Shown here piece after piece: positions 21,779 to 31,457 of a stretch of 64,000 nt of DNA. The stretch's first letter is position 1. Every line of letters starts with the position of its first letter. A program made the position numbers and the translations under genes. Origin of the DNA: Cymbomonas tetramitiformis (Eukaryota > Chlorophyta > Pyramimonadophyceae > Pyramimonadales > Pyramimonadaceae); contig LGRX02033486.1 in the NCBI GenBank assembly GCA_001247695.2, forward strand, positions 21,964-85,963. The letters are read 5' to 3'. The notes beneath the pieces were generated by a model. The model had not been told where the DNA came from and made no database searches. It worked only from the letters and a program-made list of their open reading frames with translations.

Positions 21779-22478
21779 GCCCAGCCACGCACGGTTGCGT
21801 ACTGGCCAAGACGTACTCTAAGTCACTCGCAGCCTCCTGCTCCTGCGTCAGATCTGGGTGACGGGGGTCGGTCTGGGTCGCCGTCAGCCCTGTTGGCGTG
21901 ATGGGCGTCATGTTCACTGGCTCCTCAGAGCCGGCCCACTCGCTTCTGGTTGCCACATTAGCCTCTCGTTGACTGCACGACGTTGCTTGCAGCAGATTCA
22001 ACATCTGGTATGTCACGGATGTGCCAGGCGCGGGGGTTTTAAACCTGAGACTCTCAGCATGTAAGCTGACTCGTCCAGTAAGTTCGGCTTGCATCAGTGA
22101 GCTGGGTCGCAATGCTCCTGCTTCCACCATGGACTGGCAACGCGCGTCGAGCATCTCTCGTTCCTCCTTGTTGAATCTCTTCAGCCTGAGCTCCTCCAGG
22201 AACGACTCCAGGAGCTGAGCTAGTTCAGGATGTCCTCGTGAGAACGCACATCGCTCCCCTGAGAGGGCCAGGCGGTCCTCTCCCACTGATCCAGCATTGG
22301 CAAACTCTTGCTGGTGCGAGGTAGAGTCGTCGAAGATCTCCGTCGTCAGGCACACCCTGGGGTCCTCGTTCCTCTTGCACCTCACGTCGGCGGGTGGCGT
22401 CAGCTCGATCAGTGGCAACGTGACCTTCTCCCTCATGCCCAATGACACCGCAGCCTCAGAAGTGGCGATACCACGGTA
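21756..22478 (-). pseudogene. Polyprotein region downstream of the retropepsin-like domain
   Basis: When the Tc1-like insertion 22479-23694 and one TA copy are removed, this frame is continuous with the retropepsin-like sequence (…TIDLY, then RGIATSEAAVSLG). It contains a charged helical segment (ESFLEELRLKRFNKEEREML) and a Thr/Pro-rich end. There is no separate start codon; the apparent ATG at 22508 lies in the inserted element. It ends with a stop at 21756, where an indel shifts to the next frame. Confidence 0.5.
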
Positions 22479-23694
22479 CAGTAAGAACCCATATATAAGA
22501 AGACCCACCTATAAGAAGATGGCCGCTAGGACATTTTTCAAAAGTTAAGAATTAGAAGATTTTATAGTCGCTAAAAATGCTTGGTTTTTACCTAGACTTA
22601 AGAAGATTTGGCGCTGGCGGGTACCATATACAACAACACCTAATATCTAAATCATTAATATATCCCGAGGTATTATATTTGATATACAACGTAAGATGAT
22701 ACACACTTCAGGAGTGATGTATACACTACAAGATGACATACAGTACACTGTAAGAATAATATACACGGTTAATATGGCAATATACAATGCACAACATTGT
22801 GTGTCACATGATGTGTGGCAAAAAGTATATGCTTAAATTTTGACAGTGTGTGTTGTTCTGCAGGAAATATGTATGTCCCTTACAGTACTCTCTCATTGAT
22901 TTACAACTATTTCATATAGTACACTTACGACTATTTCCTCCAACCGCGCTCACACCATACGATATGATTATGTCACTACTATTACATATGACTATCGTGT
23001 TACTGTATTGTCGAACTGCTGCACGCACAAGGCGCTCCCGCTGTCTATGCGCTCCCGCTGACTATGCTCAGTTAACACAAGCTGTGAATGCTATCCAAGA
23101 CCCGTCCTGGCACTCAAGAAGTTGGCCGTCAGTCAAGTTCCCCACATATGTCTGTGGGGTCAAGGTGTGCTTTGCGATCCTATCCTCGCAAGGGTAGTAG
23201 ACCTGAAAATTGAAGCCGTCCTTGTTCGCCGGCAGCTTTCGTTTTACGGATGCGCCCCAACTGCCAGCCCACCTGAAACCACTTGAAGAGAATGATATTC
23301 TTGACAAACTTCTTGTCCAGAGTGGGCACCTCAAAGATCCTGCGCATGCCCTCCGGCGTCCAACACGCCTGTGGTTCCACTCCCACTTCGGTGACCTCAA
23401 GTTTTAGGGATGTAGTTTTAGGGACGCTTTTGTACCAGCGTCTATGACTGTATTCGGAACTAATGTAAAGTGTCTACACACGACAGTGATAAAAACAAGA
23501 AGGTAGCCGCTAGAAGGCGACACGTGGCTGCAAAAACCCCGAAATTAAGAAAGATCGACCGCTAGCGGCAATCCACTCCCACGAATAATCACATCCTAAG
23601 GCCATATTTAAGAATATTTGCACCGGGGGGCTCATTTTAAGAAGCCTAGCGGCTAGGCATTTTCCCCAGTCTTCTTATATATGGGTTCTTACTG
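22479..23694. mobile_element. Tc1/mariner-type non-autonomous element, 1.2 kb
   Basis: Inverted ends CAGTAAGAACCCATATATAA (22479) and its complement ending at 23694, flanked by TA (22477-22478 and 23695-23696). It interrupts the retroelement coding sequence, which is restored by its removal. No transposase is visible. A GC-richer internal block (23060-23410) encodes, across one frameshift on the minus strand, a small domain with GWQLGRI...NKDGFNFQVYYP, reminiscent of Tudor-like modules; this may be the C-terminus of a lost transposase or a captured fragment. Confidence 0.85.
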
Positions 23695-23696
23695 TA

Positions 23697-23975
23697 CAGG
23701 TCGATGGTGAGCTTCAACGCGTTCTTCAGTGGCACAGTGCCCACTAGGAAGTCCCAAGTGGTGTCGTTGGTGAACGTAACGAAAGTGTGAAGGCGATGGA
23801 GCGTCATGTAAGGGGTGCCCGCCGCGAGGATGACGTCCACATAGCAGTATTTGGTGAACTCGGCAGGGCTGTCATCGCACCTGGCAACGACTCTGGCCCC
23901 TGTCTCTGCGTCGAAGATGGTGAGGCCAAGCTGCTTGACTGTCCTGATGGGGATGATGTTGCCATTCGCACCGGG
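23697..23975 (-). pseudogene. Retropepsin-like (aspartic protease) domain, N-terminus disrupted
   Basis: The minus-strand frame reads GANGNIIPIRTVKQLGLTIF, then an alternating hydrophobic stretch and FLVGTVPLKNALKLTIDLY. This is the layout of a retropepsin: the residues after the catalytic D-T/S-G, the flap-side strands, and the late hydrophobic-G motif. The catalytic Asp-Thr/Ser itself is missing, because the frame is broken at 23975 by the tandem-repeat block. A separate DTG-containing fragment occurs at 25095-25187. It would process the gag-pol polyprotein. Identification is by pattern only. Confidence 0.55.
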
Positions 23976-25094
23976 AAAAGATTTATTTTAGATTAAGTTT
24001 TTGACATCTACTGGATTAAGTTTTGTCTGGGGTAGATTTAGATTAAGTTCATGTGACACGATCGATCGAGAGGTCATCAGACCTGAGACAGGTCGTCATC
24101 GTCATTTCGCCGGATCCGAGGTGCCACCGCTCCGAGGTCAGGCGCACATGGTAAAACTGCGAACGGAAGGTCAAAGGCAAAGGGAAAGGCAAAGGGTGTA
24201 AGATTTAGCGGCAGTAGGAATAGTTTTCAGAAGCATATGAAAAGTATTCTAGTGCTTCTGAAAACTATCCCTACGTCTTCTATATCATAAAACCTTTGCC
24301 TTGTTTTTTTACCTCTGCACGCGACCGGCAAGCATCTTTGAAACTTCCGAGTTTTTAAAGATGCGTTTTGTATTTTGGGTGCACCCTAATTTTACAAAAC
24401 GGCCGAGCGCTTCCCGTTTGTGTGGGATATTCACATTTATTTCATGGAATATTTCACATGGTTTAACACACATGCACACGCATGGGAAACCCTCGGCTGT
24501 TTGGCATCTTTGGGTTTGGGTTCGTACCCAAACCCAAACCCAAAACATCTGCCTTAGAAATAAATTGCGCGTTTCGCGTACAAGTAACTTGAAGCTTTGA
24601 GCTTCAAGTAACTTAATTATATGCATCTTGGCAGTATTTGTGCCAAGTTTCGCGCTCTATGACGCACGGGAAGCCCTCGGCTGTTTGGCATCTTTGGGTT
24701 TGGGTTCGAACCCAAACCCAAACCCAAAACATCTGCCTTGGAAATAAATTGCGTGTTTCGCGCACAAGTAACTTGAAGCCTTGAGCTTCAGGTAACTTAA
24801 AGATATGTATCTTGGCAGTATTTGTGCCAAGTTTCGCGCTCTAGGACGCACGGGAAGCCCTCGGCTGTTTGGCATCTTTGGGTTTGGGTGTCACGTTCGA
24901 ACCCAAACCCAAAACATCTGCCTTAGAAATAAATTGCGCGTTGGGCGCACAAGTAACTTGAAGCTTTGAGCTTCAAGTAACTTAGGTAAATATATCTTGG
25001 CAGTATTTGCGCCAAGTTTCGTGCGCTAGGACGCACGGGAAGCCCTCGGCTGTTTGGCATCTTTGGGTTTGGGTACGTTCGAACCCAAAGGCAA
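23976..25094. repeat. Insertion with four 181-187 bp tandem units carrying a TTTGGG palindrome
   Basis: The segment CTCGGCTGTTTGGCATC recurs at about 24492, 24673, 24858 and 25045. Each unit includes a palindrome of the kind TTTGGGTTTGGG(T)TCGAACCCAAACCC, and a second inverted pair AACTTGAAGC/GCTTCAAGTTACTT. The first 500 bp is AT-rich and unique. A diverged single unit lies at 33632-33850. The block separates the two halves of the protease region of the retroelement. Confidence 0.8.
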
Positions 25095-25187
25095 AGGCAT
25101 ACGACAGTTTCGTAGATCCTGTCCCCAGTGTCGAGAAGAAGGGCCTTGTACAACATCAATAACCCACCAGAGGCCACGAAGGCTAAT
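25095..25187 (-). pseudogene. Short coding fragment with LLLDTGDRIYE
   Basis: Coding remnant of the retroelement between the repeat block and TIR element A. LLLDTG could be the catalytic motif of the disrupted retropepsin; the sequence also resembles the ATGD segment of NADAR-type proteins. Too short to decide. Confidence 0.25.
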
Positions 25188-26269
25188 GGCTACTGCCCCG
25201 CAGTCCTTGTGGTAGGACCAAATCGACGATTTGGTCCTACCACGAGGACCATTGTTCCGATAATTTAATTGGCCATCTCCCGTGATTTGTGGTGTCTAAC
25301 CAATGAAAGGTGGTATATATATAGGTCCTATATCAATTTATTTGAACGCTGGTTTTGCCTATATCCATCCCATATATCCATGACGAACGCATTTCAAACC
25401 TCTACACTCAAATATTTCAAAACGGATTTTTTGGAACATTCAAAATGTGGCAAATTAGTGACTCGTCTTCAATAATTTTCTACCAATCATATATCAACAC
25501 TACACCTGCGCGGATACCATCAAATTGAACCTATACATATATCCCAATCATATTTGGGCGGTAGGCCCGGTTGGAATGCATATATTGGCTCGTTGGCTCG
25601 TTGGCTTCCCCTCTAATATATTGGCTCGTTGGTTTCCCCCCTAAAACAGTGGTCACGCGAGCTGACCAGCCAGCCATCATAATTGCTTGCTAGAGGGCAT
25701 ATATCGCAAGGTTGGTGCGTGCGGCACATTAAATCTTCAAGTATACATGTATTGCGAATTTCTGAAAGTCTAACATCATTCAAATATCTTATTTTTCGAC
25801 TGGCGTGTAAATTTTAGAATGGATGAATGCCAATTTCTAAAGTCCAAAATTCACTAAATTCGGAATTTGCATTGTGTTGAACATGCGCCATGCTGAAATA
25901 GAGCGGAAATGATGATGAGGGTGCAAAGTAACCGATTCAGTTATCTTATTTGGTCATAAACTCAAGATGTATTATAACCATGAGCATCACCGTGAGCCCC
26001 CCATGTGACTCCTAATACTCAAAATAACGGTGGTCCTTGTGGCAGGACCACCATTTTCTTCAAGCTTTTGGTGAAATTACACCCCTAAAGCGTGTCGTTC
26101 AACCACACACCTAAAGTCTCATGGGGGCCGCCGCTATAACAAATAAAATTCATTTATCTCATAAATATCATGTGCAAATGTTGCTTGTACCTCAAATAGT
26201 CGATTTAGTGATCGAAACCGCAATTGCCCATTGGTCCTTGTGGCAGAACCATGAATTTGGGTTGTAGCC
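25188..26269. mobile_element. TIR element copy A, 1.08 kb, non-coding
   Basis: Ends GGCTACTGCCCC...(GGGTTGTAGCC) with a long subterminal palindrome at 25204-25252 and internal motifs TGGTCCTTGTGGCAGGACCA (26028-26047) and TTGGTCCTTGTGGCAGAACC (26231-26250). The whole layout and many segments (AATTTAATT, TTGGTCATAAACTCAAG) match copy B at 62306-63379 in opposite orientation. Flanking triplets are AAT and AGT, an imperfect 3-bp duplication. Its right end truncates the retroelement ORF at 26270. Confidence 0.8.
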
Positions 26270-27248
26270 AGTCGAGGGCCATGCCTTGAGCGAGCGTGTC
26301 GTTCAACAGCTTACACACCGGCTGAACCTGCGCCATAGCTGTGAGCTGCTCTTCTGTAAGACCACTGAGCATCTTCTTCTTAAGCAGCTCGTAGGCCTTG
26401 GCCTCCATAGTCCCCGCGTGTAGCTTGCCCTTCACGCTGAAGTCTGTCACGCCGAACTTGTCTTGAATGGCGGCTGCTGCTGCGGTAACCGTGACTCTCC
26501 TCCTCTTCATCGGCTGCTCCACCATGTCCTCGGGCATCTCGTCCAAGGGCACCTCCTCGTCCTCGCTGTCATCATCACCGGACTCCAAGCCATCCGGGCA
26601 GTCATCATCACTGTCATCACCGTCGTCACAGCTCTGGCAGTTGCCAAGGTCTGCTGCTAGGGCTGCTGGCATGGGAAGCTGATCGGCCTCTGCCAGCTCC
26701 ACCAGCGTCTCTACACCCCTGGGGGCTGTTATCCTGCCCTCCGCCACGAGTCCAGCAGCCAGCTTGCGAAAGGCTGCCCCCAGGCTCTTGATCACAGAGG
26801 CCATGAGCTGGACCTTCCTCTGCATCTCGTCGGCGGCTGGCGCCGATGGCAGCTGTGCCTCGGCCTCATACTCTTCGGGTGTCTTGACAGGAAATCCCCT
26901 CATGTGCTGGGTGCTGCCCAGTGCCACTGCAGGTGCAGCCATGACCCCGGGTTTGTCCTCCACGGCCCGCGCACCTGAGAGTCCCTCCAGGTTCAATGGG
27001 GCGAGCGCATCAGCGAGTACCCCTGCGCCCATCTCTTCAGCCAGCGCTGAGAGCACGCTGGAAGAGGAGGCTGTTGGCAGCGCTGGTCCAGGAACCTCGC
27101 GGTGGTTCACCTCGTGCGTGTTCGGGCTGTAGACCTCCCTCTCAGCCACGCGTGATGCGACCAGCTCCTCGTCCGACCCCTCATCTTCTGATATCACCTG
27201 GGACTTAACACTCCCGGCACGACTGGCAGTTTTCCGTGCCGCCACCAT
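26270..27248 (-). pseudogene. Acidic/basic region of the retroelement polyprotein
   Basis: An open frame of about 326 codons before it enters TIR element A, which supplies a false C-terminus and the stop at 26205. It has an N-terminal Ser/Ala-rich part, a helical middle (MASVIKSLGAAFRKLAAGL), a long Asp/Glu tract at about residues 207-240 and a basic KRRRVTV stretch directly after it that could act as a nuclear localisation signal. No enzymatic motif. The ATG at 27248 may not be a true start, because the upstream linker (27249-27520) reads in a neighbouring frame up to a TGA near 27270 and seems to be the same polyprotein with an indel. Confidence 0.5.
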
Positions 27249-27520
27249 GCCCTGGTACTCAGCCTTCAGAGGGTCACTGGGTCAGCTTTACCAGCTGACC
27301 CCTTCTTCTCGGCTGGCGCTGGTACCACTCGATATTTGTCCTTCTCTTCGTTGGACAGCTGCTGCCAGTCGGTCACCAAGATGCCCCAGTCGGAGTCCTT
27401 GAAGCAGTTCTTCAGATTGTACATCCTTAAAGCTGCATTCTCGACCTCCCACCATTTACTGGAGCTGAGCTTGCCCTCGTGATACCCTGCTGGGAGCTTC
27501 GCGTGCTTGTCAGTGTCAAC
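27249..27520 (-). pseudogene. Gag/linker segment of the retroelement
   Basis: The minus strand reads a Lys/Trp-rich stretch (LSSSKWWEVENAALRMYNL, then DWGILVTDWQQLSNEEKDKY) to a TGA near 27270, one frame away from the ATG at 27248. The upstream side is cut by the TIR element at 27521. Confidence 0.4.
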
Positions 27521-28114
27521 AACGGATCCGGATTCGTTGCTCCGGATCCAGACAAAAATCAGAATCCAACCTATCGAATCCTCAATTTAAGCGGCTTCGA
27601 AAGATACAGATATGAGCAGATCCTGAAATTTTACTGGATTCGAAGTATCGAATCCTAATCCGTCAAAAATCCGTCAATTCCGACGATTCTACGAATCCAA
27701 ACCTGCCAAGCGAGAATTTGAACCAACACTATTTAGGATGTTTGTCAATATGACGCTGCTTTCCCAATTATGCTAAGAGGACAATTCCATGACATTTGAC
27801 CACCTTTTGGTAAGTTTATATCCCTTGACGATCGAAATTCATATCACGATTAATAATTTGACTTTTGAATGTTCGATCGGCAGCATAGAATTTAACGGAT
27901 CCACGGAGACTAATCCAGACATTCTCTGGATTTTCGGGTTCGGATACAGTGACAATCCTGAAATTTCGTGTATCCGTTCGAACGAAGCCTGATTTTCGTT
28001 GGCTCCGACAGGTACAGATACGAATGGATTTAAACAAATTGCCGGATCCGAAGCGTCGAAGCCTGAAAATCTTCTGGATCCGTCCTACGAATTCGGATTG
28101 GACTCGGATCCGTT
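27521..28114. mobile_element. 594-bp TIR element rich in GGATCCG/AATTCG motifs
   Basis: Ends AACGGATCCGGATTCG and its inverse CGGATTGG...GGATCCGTT, flanked by GTCAAC (27515-27520) and GTCGAC (28115-28120), a near-perfect 6-bp duplication. The interior is largely an imperfect inverted repeat. No ORF of its own. Confidence 0.6.
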
Positions 28115-28713
28115 GTCGACACTGGTGCTTGTAGCCACACCTGCGCTGCTCGGGATTCGACTCGTGCCAGCCTCCTCCAAAATAACGCAGGCACTTGGGC
28201 TGGTCGCGACTGCTCTCTACTGGCGGTGGCGCGTTGTTGTACGCCGGTTTCTTAGCCCTCTCCGCCACGTTCACTTCCTTCCTCATCTTCTTCGAAGGTG
28301 GTGTGTCCACCTTCTTCTTGCCCTCAGGATCCCCGGGCTGCCCTTCCACGACCGACTCCGCCTTCTTGATCGAGTTCTTGATGGCCTTGATGAGGTCCAG
28401 GCCATGCTGCCTCGCCTCCCAGGTGGAGTATTGGCAGCCACATCGCCTCGTTATCTCTTGCAAAAAACGTGAGGATCCAGGACTCGGCGTCGTTCTTGAG
28501 CTTATCCTGCACCTCGACGATGGCCTCCAAGTCCTTCCAGGTGACCTTGTTGGGCGGCGGGTACTGAGCTCTCAGCTGCTCCTTGACCCGCGTCTGGAAG
28601 ATCTTGATGCGCAGGTTCTCCACGCAGTCCTCGATGTAGGTGCGCAGAGTCTCGTTAGTCACCACCTTCCCGGTGTTGAGCTGCATCTCCCTGCGTTGGC
28701 ACATCTTCATGCA
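28115..28713 (-). pseudogene. Gag C-terminal part with Cys/His motif
   Basis: Removing the MITE at 28714-28939 joins this frame to the gag upstream (…GLT-Y-MKMCQRREMQL). It is helical and charged, with EDCVENLRIKIFQTRVKEQL, then shifts frame near 28440 and continues to a Lys-rich stretch and a cluster CLRYFGGGWHES...RRCGYKHQC, possibly a nucleic-acid-binding zinc motif replacing a zinc knuckle. It ends at the TIR element. Confidence 0.5.
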
Positions 28714-28939
28714 CAGTAATCGCCCATATTTAAGAAAACAGGGATTTTGGGCCAGCCAGCCGTACTCATCGAGTTGGGTACCCCCGCCAGCACCCCCATT
28801 TTCTTAGCTTAACACTGTATTCTCTTATTTCTTAACACTGTCGAGAGAAAAGCCAGCCAGCCGTAATCATCGAGTTGGGTCCCCCCAAACGCTGGCTGTT
28901 TTCTTAACGTCGGGTTTTCTTAAAAGTGAGTGATTACTG
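28714..28939. mobile_element. Tc1/mariner-like MITE, 226 bp
   Basis: Ends CAGTAATCGCCCATATTTAA and TTTTAAGAAAA...GATTACTG. TA follows on the right (28940-28941) and CA, a probable mutated TA, precedes on the left. Removal restores the gag frame. Related to the truncated copy at 3181. Confidence 0.75.
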
Positions 28940-29714
28940 TACGTCAGCCCATCTTGCCCAGGCTCCTGGGGCTTCTGTGTCAGGAGGTCTACTTTCTCCT
29001 GGGTTCCCTTCATCATAAACTTTTTGTCCAGCGCAGCAATAAATCCCCTCAAAGCGAAGAAATATTGCGAGTCATGCGTGCCATCGTGGCCCGTCAATCC
29101 TTTCAAAGAAGTCCCATGAGTGAGATATTCAGTGGAAACCTCCCCGTCAGCGTCCTGGGCAGTGGCTGGCCTCGCGATTATCCACGATGCTCCAGCGTTC
29201 AGTTCATTAAATGGGGGCCTAGCACATGGGATGGAGCCCTCAAGTGGGCCGTGTTCACTGGTGTCCTTGAGCACCCTATCTATCCATATTGGAGGCCACG
29301 ACACCCCCAGTGTCACGATTCTCGCACCACCAGCTGTGCGCTGCTGAGTCTTTGCCATCTAAACACGAAGGGATAATGTCCCACAGTGTCTGCGAGTCCG
29401 GAGGTGTGTCTCTCAAGATTTACTTTTTGAGCATCAGTGAGGTTGACGCCCGCAACGGACCTGAGCCTCTTCCTGATGCTGGCGTCGTGCTGGCGCCTGA
29501 AGTTTTCACACAATAGGGCGAAGTCCCGCAAGAACTTCGGCCGGTCTTCTTCCTTGGTGCCCGTGTACGAGGGCAGTGTACCAAGGGAAAGGCGAGAGGA
29601 ATCGCTACTGTCCATCTCGTCCTCAAATATCACAGTGGGCACCTGAGCTACGGCCGCAGGCTGACCTCCGCCGGCTGCTCCTCGTTCTTCCAGCTCTGGA
29701 AAATGCTGGCTCAC
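28940..29714 (-). pseudogene. Gag N-terminal part of the retroelement
   Basis: Frame 29313-29714 starts with ATG at 29714 and reads through an acidic Ser-rich segment (VIFEDEMDSSDSSRLSLGT) to a helical capsid-like sequence (KFLRDFALLCENFRRQ). A shift near 29313-29358 leads into the frame ending at the MITE, with WIDRVLKD and DLLTQKPQEPGQ. No start is seen further upstream, and the sequence beyond is the non-coding subrepeat region. Identity as gag is inferred from position and composition. Confidence 0.5.
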
Positions 29715-29834
29715 ACGTGCTCTCTGAGTACGTCTCTCAGCTCGCTGTTGCTTCTGGAGGTCTGAAGTTGACTCCGTCGCTAATTGTTCACTGGTGGGGA
29801 GATGCCAAGGTGAGAGTCCTTTTCACTCCACACC

Positions 29835-30420
29835 TTTCAGCTTACCAGTACGGAATTTCCGTTCCTGGCTTCACCTTCTAGTGCTTCGCTCTAAGAAGCA
29901 GTCGCTGTACAGCAAATTCCACTCATATCTGAAGCAATGAACTCCGTAAATAATGAGACTCCTGCTTCACTCCGCACCTTCAGGTTTACCAGTACGGATA
30001 AATCCGTTCCTGGTTTTACCATTCAGTACTTCGCTCCACCAGGGCACTGTCTCCCAGAATGGTCCAGAACTCCATAATTGTCACTGTTGCTGCTTCTCAA
30101 TTGGCTGTTGTAATGAACACTGAGACTCCTGCTTCGCTCTACACCTTCAGCTGTACCAGTACGGATGAATCCGTTCCTGGCTTTGCCGTCCAGTGCTTCG
30201 CTCCACTAGGGCACTGTCTCCCAGAATAGCCCAGAATTCCATAATTAACACTGTCGCTGTGTCTCAAATGACTGCGGAACCTCCAATGCCACAACAGCCT
30301 GCTTCACTCAGCCTCCCCAAGCTTACAAGTACGGAATTCCGTTCCTGGCCTCACCCTTCAAGGACTTCGCTCAGCAAGACTGCTTCATCACACGTGCAAT
30401 TACAGACGTCATGTCTGTAA
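29835..30420 (-). promoter_or_regulatory. Four upstream subrepeats each with an ACGGA-TCCGT palindrome
   Basis: Segments around CCAGTACGGA..TCCGTTCCTGG recur at about 29844, 29988, 30155 and 30325 (spacing 144-170 bp), directly upstream of the gag start on the minus strand. Each includes a 12-14 bp palindrome (ACGGATAAATCCGT, ACGGATGAATCCGT, ACGGAATTCCGT and one longer). Position suggests an LTR or 5' leader with repeated binding sites. Confidence 0.5.
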
Positions 30421-30620
30421 TAAAGCTCATTTTTGTTTTGTAAAAGACTGCAGAATACAGTTCTGACGCTAGTCGTTAAGTGCAACTTCAAGAAAAGCAC
30501 AGCTTCACATATAAGAGAATATCACAAACCATAAATTACTGTTGTCGAGAAGTGCAATCTACACCGTTGACCGATCTGAAATCTTAACCCTCCATAGAGG
30601 GTTAACTCGGAAACGTTTAA

Positions 30621-31453
30621 CCCCTAAACTGCTATGTGATGAGCTAGCTCATCAACGGACTTACTTTCAAATTCATTCCTCGGCCACTTGTGTCAAGGAC
30701 AGTGGTCGGAATCACTCACCTAAGTTATATACGTCTACCTGAACATGTATTCCTAAAATGTATCGACTTACTTTACCCATATATCAATGATATATATCTC
30801 ACTTAGAAGCATTTCTCACGTCCGTGAAACCTCAAAGTTTGCCATTCTCGTGTGATGTGAAATCGAAGAAATCGCTTTTAAAACGCGTAAAATCGTGCTA
30901 CATGCTTTATTGGCCACGTGTGTGAAATGTTTTATTGTATATTGTCATATCAAACCGCAACGCATCTCACGTGGAGCATACACCGACTTTCTACACAGCT
31001 TTTCCCCCAAAAACACCAAATCTGGTCTTAAGTATGGAAAACATTGAAAATCTAATGTTTTTTTCTTGTTTTTTGGTGTTTTTTTCACCTATATTGCTAC
31101 GTATTTCGATATATAAGTGACATTTACCCCCCAAACTCGTTGTATATCTGAAACCATGCATAAACCTCGTAGTTTGATGGACGTGGGCAAATCCAACACT
31201 CGAAGTTGTGGTCGCGGTGAGAGAGCATTTCCCGGAAACATGATCTCCAAAAACCCGATATTTTTGCTTGTATATTCTCGATATATCGAAATATTTTCCG
31301 AAATTACGTGTGTGTGATGGCCCAAAATGTTTGTGTATGGGTATCGAATGGTAAATGCTATTGTGCACACGTGACACGTCGAGATGCACGATGATAAAAG
31401 TGAATTTGCAAAAGAATCGTTTTTGGTAAAAAATTCCCTCCGCAGTTTAGGGG
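30621..31453. mobile_element. piggyBac-like non-autonomous element, 833 bp
   Basis: 12-bp inverted ends CCCCTAAACTGC at 30621 and GCAGTTTAGGGG ending 31453, flanked by TTAA on both sides (30617-30620 and 31454-31457), the hallmark target of piggyBac transposases. No transposase inside. Confidence 0.7.
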
Positions 31454-31457
31454 TTAA

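Larger units (their letters stand above)
15241..30420 (-). mobile_element. Ty3/gypsy-like retroelement with methyltransferase segment, nested insertions
   Basis: Reading on the minus strand from 29714 down, the order is gag, Cys/His motif, acidic region, retropepsin-like domain, unrecognised region, membrane segment, RT, RNase H and methyltransferase motif I. It is interrupted by DNA elements at 28714-28939, 27521-28114, 25188-26269 and 22479-23694 and by a tandem-repeat block (about 23976-25094). Restoring across the 28714 insertion gives a continuous frame, and joining across 22479-23694 does too, which confirms these as insertions into a coding element. Frameshifts separate several pieces. 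No integrase was seen; it would lie past the methyltransferase, cut off here by the outer LARD. LTRs were not delimited. Confidence 0.75.

Noticed and set aside
16300..21900. Plus-strand ORFs opposite the retroelement
   Set aside because: GC-rich shadow frames; RT and RNase H motifs fix the coding strand as minus.
24480..25090. Telomeric repeat
   Set aside because: The TTTGGG units occur only two at a time within a palindrome, not as an array, and differ from TTTAGGG.
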